DNA of 64,000 nt from Paramacrobiotus metropolitanus (lineage: Eukaryota; Tardigrada; Eutardigrada; Parachela; Macrobiotidae). The position numbers and the translations under genes were made by a program. Numbering within the stretch: the first letter of the stretch is position 1; each line of letters opens with the position of its first letter. The notes under the pieces were generated by a model. It had not been told where the DNA came from and did no database searches. It worked only from the letters and a program-made list of their open reading frames with translations. Positions 1-9,944 of the stretch are shown here, one piece after another. The stretch spans positions 591,664-655,663 of the forward strand of contig NW_026570301.1 of NCBI RefSeq assembly GCF_019649055.1, written 5' to 3'.

Positions 1-151
1 TGTTTCCGAGTACCCATCTATGATTAAATTTTGAACACAAGTACGCTGTACCCGGCATTGTCAGACGAAACGGCTTTTTGCCTTAACTTCTTCGACTACG
101 ACGATTCTAACGAAACCCCTTTCGTGAACTCTCAACTCTGATATTTACCAG

Positions 152-1171
152 GGTGTGCTCGCTGTGGAGGTCGCTTCTTTGTAAGTACATGGAACACCGG
201 CACATCCTGTTCGATCTCCGCACAACAGGCGAAAGACGCTCACCTAAATTGCCAAACCGTTCAGTTGAACCTGGTGCTACAGAAGAGCATGATGAATTTC
301 TCGAGTACAAACTGGTGACCATGCTGGACCGTGTGATTCCTGCGCGTACGCATACGCTTGCACTGATGGAAAACCACAGTCACCATTCTAACGCCGGCTT
401 AAGTCTGGGAAGTGCGATGTCAACAACCAAAACCGTGTTAGCTGGCAAGGGTATTCGTTTGCCGCTGATCGTTGTAAAGGACGCGCTGGAATGGGGTTTT
501 GAATCTTCTTGTTTCCTGGACATCTGGCCTTATTCTGACAGTGGAGCATGGAAGTGCAGCGGGTTGTCCGAGATGATGACGGTGTGTGAGCAGTTAGTGC
601 TGATCAATTTCACTACATCACACTTAATCACCAAAACAGCGTTTAGGATATTCGAGATGATAAAATTCGAAAGGACGTTCCTGCACCAATGCCTTACCCA
701 CACTGCTAACTACCGAGTAACCTTTCGGGGTCTGCGTATTAGCTCGGTGGAGACGGCCGCTGAGCACATGCGCATTCTTCTCGCCGCGGCTAACGACCAG
801 TGTCCAGTCGTCAATCAGCGGGTGTACGAAAAGGTCGCAGCGATACGTGCGCGCTGGGTGCGAACACTGGCCTATCCGGACCAGTGGAACGGTATTGGGG
901 TTTTCTTGCAGATGTACGTAGTGTTGGATTACAACACTTTGATGATAAATGAACTGAGACTGATAAAATTTGTAGTCCAGTTAAACAAGTAGAAGACCCT
1001 TCGCTGTCAGCTGAGTAGGCTGTCTGCGGTAAATTCTTTCTTAACAGGTTTAATTCCCTTCAGCCGGGTGACACACCACAGCGCTGGAATACGATGGACC
1101 TGCGCCTACTGGACATTGCTGCTTTGACCCCTGCCACCTTTGCGGCACTGGATGGATGCTATAAAGACTAA
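152..1171 (+). CDS. F-box family protein, paralogue 1 (5' part outside window)
   Basis: Two exons are visible: 152-913 and 1048-1171 (stop TAA 1169-1171). The first follows an acceptor AG at 150-151 and the intron 914-1047 is GTACGT...AACAG. The protein matches the downstream gene at 4997-7432 along its length: it starts with the second half of an F-box (VCSLWRSL), continues through a leucine-rich helical region and ends in a short exon with the conserved string AALTPATFAALDGC. Exon phases are identical to those of the paralogue, so the two are a tandem duplication. F-box proteins normally bring substrates to SCF ubiquitin ligases; the substrate here is unknown. The Tudor-like N-terminal exon and the first half of the F-box must lie left of position 1. 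Confidence 0.8.
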
Positions 1172-1455
1172 ACCTGGCGTTGAAACAAAATACGTTTTTG
1201 AATGTTTCCATTAATTAAGCGATTTAGATTCTATATAATTCATTCATTGATTTTGCTTGCTTGGGCCCGCGGTGGTGCGGTTTATGACAGAACCAATACG
1301 ACCATCGTTTCGGACGTTTTCTCTTCATTAAAATGGTAAGCATGGTAGTGTAAAGTGTTTCGTTTTGCGTTTCAAGAAATGTTGTTTGCTTCAGTTCTTC
1401 CTGCTACGTCCCCAGGATATCACTATCATCACTATCACTATATAATAATCATTAA

Positions 1456-1854
1456 GCTTTAACGAAATTCCCACTTCTGTCGAGTTCGCCAGCCAGATCC
1501 ACCGAATCAAACTTCCATGTTTATGTATCATTCGATAGTCTTTACTGGGTAGATTTGCCATCGCAACTCAAGTTTTTAGAGAAAAACAAACGTTTGAAGA
1601 AAACTTTAAAAAATTTCAACATAGAAGGCCAATTAGAAAAGTTGAAATTCACCACTGCAAAGCTGACCACCCCACCACTGTTTCGACAGCTAAAACGCGA
1701 TTTGGCAAGCTTTGCTGGAACGATTCTGTGTACGTTTTTCGTAGTCTTGATTCTTGAGTTAAGTTATAAATTTTTCATCAACAAATGGCTTCAGAAAAAG
1801 TGGGATATGCAGAAAAGTAAGATTTGCAATGAAGGCCTGATAAAGTCTGAGTAG
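1456..1854 (+). CDS. Possible 3' exon of a small single-pass membrane protein
   Basis: The frame is open from 1456 to a TAG at 1852-1854 but has no ATG, so it would need a 5' exon. A candidate is the ATG followed directly by GTAAGC at about 1332-1340. The predicted product has a lysine-rich helical N-terminal part, one hydrophobic segment (ILCTFFVVLILEL) and a short basic C-terminus, like a tail-anchored or type II small membrane protein. I do not recognise the family. It may be a chance ORF; the clean hydrophobic segment is the main support. Confidence 0.28.
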   Translation, partial: ALTKFPLLSSSPARSTESNFHVYVSFDSLYWVDLPSQLKFLEKNKRLKKTLKNFNIEGQLEKLKFTTAKLTTPPLFRQLKRDLASFAGTILCTFFVVLILELSYKFFINKWLQKKWDMQKSKICNEGLIKSE

Positions 1855-2772
1855 GGAACTGCTCAAGGAGCGGTCATTCGCAGTGGTTTGACCAGTTTAA
1901 AGTTTCAACATTTCCGCGGGCGGTTGCCATTGGTACTGATATGCCGTTGAATACTTACATGTATCTGTGGAAAATGATGTCCGAGAAAGGTGGTATTGCA
2001 TATTTAGAGTTTGGGGACAGCAAGCTGGCAGCTGCATATTCCACATGAGTTTAAAATAGGTAATGTCTATTAAGTGCAGTCTGCAGCAGAGCTATATAAC
2101 TACCAAGTTTTTAATTGAGTGATTGCTTAGCGGTCATTAGGCACGTCATCCAGGGTGGCTTCATTTGATCTCGAGAACGAGGGATTTTGCGAAACGAAAT
2201 AATTTCTTCAGTTTTTCATAGAAGGCGGAGCCGGAGGCGACGCCGAGCTGCGGCGCGAGCGGAGCTCGCGGAGCAGCAAGCGAGGCGGCCTGCTTTAAAT
2301 TTCCGACAAAAAGGAGCGATGAAAGGAATATTACAATATTTTAAAATGGCTACTTACGTATCTCTCCAAAAAGTAATTTACCACTGATTGCTTAATGAAT
2401 ACAAAGCAACAGAAAACCAACTGAAATTCGGGAAATTTTTGATAATTTGGCGGTCAAGCGGGATTTAGATTTAGTCAGCATCTGCAGACTGCAAGTCTGC
2501 AACTGCAAGGCTAATGGCGTTTTCATTGAAATTCGAAACAGCGCGGCTGAGCGCGCGAATCGCGATGGCAATAATGACGAGGTAGCCTCAGGAGTCAGGT
2601 GTATTCAAGTTACAGGGATAGCATTTTGCAACTGGGCAAATAACTATTATTAAGACAGTTAGCAGCGATAGTTAATCAGTTATTTTTTGTTATGGCGCGT
2701 AAGATTCGTCCCGAAAACTAAACCGAAAGCCGACCCATTTCCGGGGAAGAAAATTTGAAAAATTCAAATGTC

Positions 2773-2780
2773 TATAAAAG
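2773..2780 (+). promoter_or_regulatory. TATA-box-like TATAAAAG
   Basis: TATAAAAG preceded by C is a near-ideal core promoter element. No convincing ORF follows within several hundred bases, so it could serve a non-coding transcript or a decayed mobile element, or be a chance match. Confidence 0.22.
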
Positions 2781-3786
2781 GTTGCCCTGGCAGTCCAACA
2801 ACATTATAATAACAGTAGCATTATAATTCTGTTATCTCATAAAACTACTTAGATCTATTTCTACAAGCAGCTTATAACAATTATTTTTTCACTGATTACG
2901 AGTATTCTAATTTTATTTATTCCGCGCATTTTGCGCGGGGTCTACTATTTAATAATAATGCACCTGTGGCGGTTATAAAAATCTCCCTACTGTTTTCGCA
3001 AAGATTGTATTATATTGATGGTTTCCCAACAAAAGCTTTTTCGATATACCATGACCATGCGGGAAACCAAGCAGCAAAGGTTACAGAAAATAGCAATCGT
3101 TACGTTGCTTTTTAAATATGGCTCAGGCGTTCATAACGTAACCGAGCTTAAAATACTGCACAATTTATACTAAATCTTCTCACTTTACAGCCAGAAAGGC
3201 TACTAGGACAATCCTCGTAACGAAATTGCGTTTCTGTTATGCGGTAGGGTGTTGCGAAACATATATAAAATGGTAATAAACTTAACAGTTTTAAACGATA
3301 AAGATGGATAAAAAAAGCAATGCTTGATTTTTATCCTGCCCCTCCATAAATGAATTCTCGAGCAGGAAACCGCCTGCGGGGACGCAACTGAAGCGATTCT
3401 TCTGGTGGCTTTGGTTGCTTACAAAACAAAATGTCAAAGGATGATTTCTTCCTGCATTCCGGCAAAATTAATTTCCGTGCTGCTTATTGTATTTAAGCAA
3501 ATAAAGGGGTATTAACTGCATCTCTGGTTATAGAATCTGAGAGCTACTGTACTCTGTACAGTATCGAGAATGCGATTGTCCGTGTTTTATCACGGTAGAA
3601 AAGGCGATACAATAAAGATAGGAAATCGATAAAATATTAATGTGTATGTACTACAGAGTACGTACAGAACATACTTACGACATTCGTTAGTACATGTACG
3701 CGATGCTGCTGGAATAACCTCTATTTAGCGGATGCAGAGAAGCTGAACATGTGAGAACAGGGTGAACGCATCGATTGAGTCTTGTA

Positions 3787-4700
3787 ATTTACGACGGCGA
3801 TCGCGATTCCTAACCGCGCGCTATCGTAATGGCAGATGAATTTACGGACTCGCAAGTTATAAAATCGACAAATGCTATGCTATAGCAAATGACACACCGT
3901 GCGATCGCTTTTGCTACTGCGATCGCATTCGCGATCCTACACCTACGGGTGTCCAGAAATCAAAAATGTGATGAGAAATGTACCGGAACCGGAAACAGCA
4001 CTACTTCGACATTTGTCGAAGTGGTAACTGGCTTTTCTAGTTTGTGCACTTCGGTACACGATACTTTCCATCAGATTTCCATCCGATTAACGCGTTTTTA
4101 GCCATAATGTAGTGTTTCTTTGTGTTTATATGTTCGTGGAATGTTTTAAATTAAAAAGAAGAAAAAATTTCTGGCAATCAACATCAGTTTGTAACTGCAA
4201 CTGCTTTGAACTGCTAATGATGCAATGAAAGATAATGTTATTTATCAGCTAATGGAATAAAAAGTCGATTGATTATTCATTATTGTGCCCATTGATTACT
4301 GGGAAGTTTTAAAAATTACTATCGGAGTAAGACGACGTCTGCTGGATTTTAAGTTTTTGAATTTCCCACGTTAAAACAGCTGGAAATCCCAAATAGCACA
4401 TGTTCTACGCAGCTATCTAGCAACGTAGAAATAGCATGTGCCATAGCACATCCTATAACACAATTTACGGACACTGGAGATTTGGCATGGCGATCGCACA
4501 TGCTATCACTGCGATAGCGAAAAAATTTCGCTATGGTATTTACGGACACGACTATGTGCGATCACGGTAGCACGATTTACGGACTCACGCAATATGATCG
4601 CGGTTGCAATCATCATCGTACATGCCATGGTACACCATTTCAGGACGATCTCGTGTGCTATTCATACTATCGCGGTCGCCATCGTGAATTTCAAGACTCA
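3787..4700. repeat. Degenerate array of ATTTACGGAC units and GCGATCGC palindromes
   Basis: The string ATTTACGGAC or a close variant occurs near 3787, 3839, 4463, 4538 and 4575, with decayed versions near 4637 and 4688. The palindrome GCGATCGC occurs near 3797, 3900, 3918 and 4489. Nested hairpins are present, for example 4514-4522 paired with 4526-4534 (perfect 9-bp stem, 3-base loop). Spacing is irregular, about 37 to 75 bases in the right-hand part. This looks like a decayed family of short hairpin repeats. Confidence 0.55.
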
Positions 4701-4996
4701 CTCTTAGCAGCGTGTGTTATGATGACTGTTATCCATATGCAGTGTTCATGCTTTCTTTCATTAATATGCGGTGTTCATGCGTTCTCTTATGTATGGTGTA
4801 TCAAAGACTTGTAAGTAGAGTACTGTAATTCACGGGAATTTCTGAATTTCCCTTGCAGTACAAATATTTCTAACACTTTCTTTGGTATCACGATAGCAAT
4901 AAATTCCAGTTTATCCGTCTTATTTGTTTGTTTCTTCTACAACTTACCACTGAAATGTGGAGAAAGGATGCGTAGATAATTTCATCTGTTAGCACT

Positions 4997-7432
4997 ATGA
5001 ATGCGACATCGCTGTACTTTCGTAAGCTGTTTATGGATTCGCGAGAGCTGAACTACGGGAACACGGTATTAGTGCAGCGCGATGCCGGCCAGTGGTGGTT
5101 AGGATACGTTCAGGACATTGACGGTCCGTACTTTCTCGTGGACTTCGATGCCCGTAGTATCAGCGCTCAATGGATCCATTCTAGTCGTCTCTGGCCGCAC
5201 CATTTCTATTCCCGGAAGCCGTATAAAGTATCCTCGGTTCAGGTAGCGCTGGGACAAACCCACGCTGATCCACTGGTTTTCTGGCCGAGTACGTTTGCGG
5301 ACAGTCAGGGCGGTCCATTCTTTAATGTACATCTGAGTGGTGTCATACCTACCGGGACGCGACGGCAGCATATCGTGCATCAGAATCACTGCTCCGAGAA
5401 GCTGCCCCAACCGGATGATGGTGGCAGTTTCTTCGATCGGTCTACAGGATTTGTCTTCCGAAAACATATCATTTGCTTTCCCGGGGCGCAGCTACTGCAG
5501 AACCTAGATTTCATCCCGACGTATCTTGTTCGTACATGCCGACTCCGGTTAGGCAGCAATAATGTTTGTGATGCGAACTGTTGCTTTCGTCGATACATAC
5601 GTGTGGACGAGGTTCAATTTGTTTGTAATTCTCACCGTGAGGCGAGGTATTTCATCGGAGCGGGATGTCGAATGTTCGTGCGATTGGGATCGGATACAGT
5701 CAGTTTTGTGTGTGCCGAGGTACACGATGATGAAAACGGTTGCAGCATGTTCTGGGACGAAGATTCTGTGCGGAAAGCTCTCGGTGACTATTTGTCACAG
5801 AAACCAGCAGCTGAGCCGACGGTTATGGACACGACTTCACTGGACGCGCTTCAGCAAGGTCAGTATGGCAGTAACAAAATTGACTTACGATGTGCTGTTT
5901 ACGTGATTCCTTGTTGTTTTCCAATCATTTCCTTTTGCTTCTAAATTTTCCCTCATGTACCTACAGATATGGAAGATATGAGCATCACCAAACTTCCCCT
6001 TCCGGTCATGGCTTCTATACTGCTCTGTCTGGATGTCTTTTCCCAGTTTCGGATGAGCAGGCAAGCCGCGGTTGCGATGTTAAAAATTCTTTTTAAATAA
6101 TACTTGGCAATGTATGTTACCGACTCAGTTATAAGCCTCCTGGTGATATGGTAGTTAATGATCCTGATTGTTAAATACTTACCCGAACAGAGCTGAAGAA
6201 CGAAAAATTTCACTCTGGAGGTGAAGGACGAGGTCAATCGAGTGAGGATTGCAAACATATCTTTACGAATGCCAGCGTTTCAAAGGGTTCTGTAGAATGT
6301 GCATGTGCCATGTGGCTCATTAACTTAATATGTACTCGAATACGACGCTCGCACTTCTGTTTGAATTCCAGGGTATCTGCACTCTGGAGGTCACTTTATC
6401 TTCAGTATGTGAATCATCGGCACGTGATGCTCGATCTCGGCACAACCTGGGATAGGAAACCGCAGGCTTTATCTGAGCACTACGCCAACCTGGCTGATCC
6501 TGGTGTAAAACAAGAATATGCTAAATTTCTCGTCTACAAACTGCTAACCACGCTGGATAGCTTGTGTATCGGCCACACGCGGACGCTGGCGCTAAGGGAA
6601 TCTAGGAAGCATGTCTACCACGATGCGTTCGATCTCCTGACCTTAGTGACAACGACCGAAAACGTGTTAGCTAAAAAGGGTCTTCGTGTGCCTGTAATTA
6701 TAGTTAAGAACGAGAGTGATACCGCTTTCAAGCCGCGTTTCCTGCGCATCGGCCGTAATCATCATAGTGGAGGATTGGAATGCATTGGGTTATCGGAGAT
6801 TATGGCGGTATGCGAACAGTTGGTACTGCTCAATGTCACTGCGCAGCACTTTCTCATCCGAGCCGCGATGCAGATATTATTTGGGTATACTGCATCCGTT
6901 TTGCCCGTGTCCGAGAGAGAGCAGGTGTGTAGAGATAATTCGAACATTGTACGATGCCCCATAACCATTCCGTGTCTTCGCTTCCGCTCCGTGGAAACAC
7001 CCGCTGAACGTACCCAGAATTTTCTGGCTGCGATCAACGACCAGTGTCCGGCCATTAGCCTGCGAGTGTTCAAAAAGGTCATGAGGATACATGCGCGCTG
7101 GGAGGAGACGTTGACTTATCCGGGGGAGTGGAGCTGCATTCGCGTTTTTCTGAAGTTGTACGTATCATTTGCAGCGTCTACATATATTAAAGATCACATA
7201 TTAAATCCAATATTTTTTTAGCCGCAGGTCCAAATAATTATACAATAATGCGTTTATCCAGTAGACAGTGGCTGATTTAACTACTTGCGGTGATCGCTTA
7301 TTTACCAGGTTCAATACTCTCAGCCCTGATACCTTTCCGGAACGTTGGGATACTATGGACCTTCGCACACTAAACATTGCGGCTTTGACTCCAGTCACCT
7401 TTGCCGCACTGGATGGTTGCTTCGAAGACTAA
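4997..7432 (+). CDS. F-box protein with Tudor/agenet-like N-terminus, paralogue 2
   Basis: Complete four-exon gene: 4997-5858, 5967-6060, 6372-7157 and 7309-7432, giving 1866 coding bases and 621 residues. Phases agree at every junction. The second intron has a GC donor (GCAAGC at 6061). Exon 1 (about 287 residues) begins with a motif like Tudor or agenet domains (WWLGYVQDIDG). Exon 2 ends in the first half of an F-box (LPLPVMASILLCLDVFSQF) and exon 3 starts with its second half (VSALWRSL), so the F-box is split by the GC-AG intron. The rest is leucine-rich and helical. By family it would be an SCF ubiquitin-ligase adaptor; the N-terminal domain and target are inference. The start is the first ATG in an open frame after a long AT-rich stretch. 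Confidence 0.85.
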
Positions 7433-8569
7433 ATGGAGTTCAGATGTTTCGAATTAGCTCCACTGATCCGATAGCTTTCCAGCCCGGAATAATCGTGGAC
7501 AACGAGATGATTAATCTGTTCTATAATGGGCGTCTGAACGTTCATAATCCTGCTACGCGATATATAAGCAGAAAGCATGTTAGAAGGACTGGTAATCAAC
7601 CGTTTGACGTCATCACTCTCACTTACACGGGAGGGCGGCTGCCGTGAATGACAGATGCGCGTTTTTCACTGTTTTGTCTGTTTTCTCAGAAGATTTCTCT
7701 TCTGTTTCTAGCCCCCAAAACTGGGGGTTTCTATATTCAATATGATATGTTATATCAGAAAGCTGCTGATGCAAAAAAACCTCGGAAAATCTTTAAGAGG
7801 AACAACAAAGTCTAGGGTATTGTGGCAAGCATTAGCACAGCGGTGCTTTCGTATGCGACCGCGATAACGTAGTCGACCGTTTCGCAGTCTGGAAATGTGG
7901 CATTAGGTTCCAACTAATTTGAAATCTTAGTTTGATTCAAAATCGGACAGATTAAGCAAGATAAAGGTAAAAATCATTTAAATTGTCAGAAACTGAACTG
8001 CCTAAAAGTTACAACTGTTAATTGTACATAATTATGGAGTTCTGGGTTATAGTAAAAAAAAGGTGTAAGTTATTCGCAAGACTGATTTCACCGAAAAAAT
8101 AAGGTGTCATTAAATTTTATTAAGAGCATACAGTAGGTCCGAAATTGGTCAAAAATGCACTGAAGTAACTCCCCTGAATATTGCCACTTGTTATTATCAT
8201 ATAATTTCTCGTACCAAACGTTTTCCCACAAATAAAACTGCTTGACAAGATCATCCAGTCGTCGTGCCGGCAAATTAATTTTTAGTTTTTTCCGATCCCC
8301 ACACAACTTTCAACACTTAATTCAAGCGCAGTTAATTAATTATAAAAAATGATGTTTTGAACTAGTGTGGCTGCAGGCCAGCATATATATTAATTTATGT
8401 AGTTCTATGTCAATTTAAACTTATAATTTCAAATAAATTGATTTATGTATCTGTACATAAGAAATTACAATCTAATAATACCTGTTATAGCTGATGCGCA
8501 AAATAACCCACCAAAAAGTCATGAGGATATTTTTAAATAAGTAATCGCCGCAGATTAACTTGCTGGCGG
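7433..8569. other. Intergenic; small ORF and two tandem hairpins
   Basis: Just after the F-box gene lie a 67-codon ORF (7444-7647) and two adjacent hairpins: 7687-7704 (perfect 7-bp stem) and 7712-7727 (CCCCCA paired with TGGGGG). Farther right is AT-rich DNA. A 72-codon minus-strand frame at 8088-8306 has protein-like composition but no supporting splice or start signal. The interval ends at the 5' LTR. Confidence 0.5.
7444..7647 (+). CDS. Small ORF downstream of the F-box gene
   Basis: An ATG at 7444, only 12 bases after the F-box stop, opens 67 codons ending in TGA. The composition is protein-like (STDPIAFQPG, NEMINLFYNG) and there is no similarity downstream of the first paralogue. It could be a fragment of another gene or a dicistronic small protein. 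No family recognised. Confidence 0.2.
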   Translation: MFRISSTDPIAFQPGIIVDNEMINLFYNGRLNVHNPATRYISRKHVRRTGNQPFDVITLTYTGGRLP

Positions 8570-8954
8570 TGTCAGAGACCGCACACTCGAGGCGGTAGAC
8601 ACCTCTTGTGGCTTTGCTCTGTCGCCCGCCCGCGCACGGCTACTCCATTCGTGCCGCGCTATTACGCTGCTTACTCAGCGTATACTTTGTCTACGCTGAC
8701 CAATCAGCGCATTTCCGCACTCTTTGGGGCGTAGCCCAGCGCCTACGAGCGATTCCATGCTTTACGGCATCAGCTGTTGCATACCCGCAGCACGCTGCAT
8801 CATTATCACGATACCGACTTGTGCGCTCGCAGCTACTTTTCCACAGCATACGCCGCATTGGCATTTCTGTGTTTGTTTGTGGTTGCTTTATTGTTTCACA
8901 ATAAAGGGATATTTTGCCCCATATTTTCGCTCTGCTTCCGTGTCATATCTGACA
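8570..8954 (+). repeat. 5' LTR
   Basis: Starts with TG and ends with CA (TGTCAG ... ATCTGACA), 385 bp, and aligns along its length with 33127-33509. It contains an AATAAA polyadenylation signal near 8900. The bases just left of it (GGCGG) are not repeated to the right of the 3' LTR. Confidence 0.92.
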
Positions 8955-8963
8955 TGGTAGCAG
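8955..8963 (+). promoter_or_regulatory. Primer-binding site, initiator tRNA-Met type
   Basis: TGGTAGCAG follows the 5' LTR directly and is complementary to the 3' nine bases expected of eukaryotic initiator tRNA-Met (ending UGCUACCA). Complementarity stops after nine bases, which is short, so the primer assignment is tentative. Confidence 0.65.
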
Positions 8964-9944
8964 TATCGTTCGGTTTTCCTTCCCGGAATCCTCTGATCTC
9001 CCAGTGAAGGCATCATATCGGTCGAACTACGCTGAGCGCCTATAAGTAGGCCAGCCAACCCGCGACCATCATCTCCTGCATCATACGGATCTCACTGGAG
9101 ATCCGCAGCGCGACGGACTAATCATACGGGTCAGGCTCATAAGCGGGCCTCCCGCAGCTTTGGCTCCCCGCTCAAAAACTGAGTTGGGTACGTCGCTGTT
9201 GACCAAATAAGCTCCCTATCGGGTTGCGTTGATACGGGTCAGTGTCTATAAGTAGACCTCCCGCAGCTTTGGCTCCCGGCGCAAAAACTGCGTTCGGTAC
9301 GGTCCTGTAACACCATTACGCCCTATCGGGTGCGCTAGCGGCCCTTACGGTTGAAAAGGGTGAAGGGGAACGACGGAGCAGCAGTCTGGATCGAAAAACG
9401 ACCGGTAAGACCTGTTGTGGCGTCGTAGGTTTTCGTAGAACTTTCCGAAAATTGGAGGTTTCCGCGTAGAACCGTACTAAAAACCCTCATAACATTTCAA
9501 CCTTTTATCCGATTTGCTCAAAAATAGCTTTTTCGGATTCCTCGAGAAATTTTACACTAGAAACGTGTAACGTTACTCTCGCAAAATTTTTTCCCGAATT
9601 TTACCGAATTTTCGGCGAAAAATAATCGCCATTTTGTCCAGCCGGAATTTTCGCGAAAAAGTCGCGTGACGTCAGCGTGGTGATTTTTCATAAATTTTCG
9701 ACCAATCAGAATACGTTGGAAACTTCCCCGTGTTATAACGTTGTAGTGACTCATTTGATTTTTTGAATTTTGCTCACGGCACGCTACTCGTGACGTAGAG
9801 CTTATCGCAAGACCATTTTGTAACTGACGTCACACTGGTCAGTAAGTAACATAGGGCCATAGGAAGTACCTGACCAGCACCGACAGCGATCCAACCCGTT
9901 CCGGTCCGGACCAAGACCAAAGAAAATTTCTAAGTCCCAATACC
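8964..9944 (+). other. Retroelement leader between PBS and gag
   Basis: About 980 bases without a long plus-strand ORF. It contains a roughly 108-bp tandem duplication (9125-9338) and is GC-richer on the left and AT-richer on the right. It may hold packaging and splice-donor signals; none can be assigned. Confidence 0.5.
9125..9338 (+). repeat. Tandem duplication in the leader, about 108-bp unit
   Basis: Unit 1 starts at 9125 and unit 2 at 9233, both with TACGGGTCAG. Both contain CTCCCGCAGCTTTGGCTCC, a CAAAAACTG motif and CCTATCGGG near the end. The copies are diverged. Confidence 0.7.

Larger units (their letters stand above)
1172..4996. other. Intergenic stretch with repeats, no clear gene
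   Basis: Mostly AT-rich. It holds one weak small membrane-protein ORF (1456-1854), a GC-rich low-complexity patch at about 2220-2300, a TATA-like box at 2773, a perfect short hairpin at 2923-2939 and an array of degenerate palindromic repeats at about 3787-4700. Short open frames inside the repeat array look accidental. Confidence 0.6.

Noticed and set aside
4533-4814. 93-codon plus-strand ORF
   Set aside because: It lies inside the palindromic repeat array and its residues follow the repeat pattern, with no splice or family evidence.
8088-8306. 72-codon minus-strand ORF as an exon
   Set aside because: Residue usage looks plausible, but there is no acceptor, donor or start, and no neighbouring exon could be joined.
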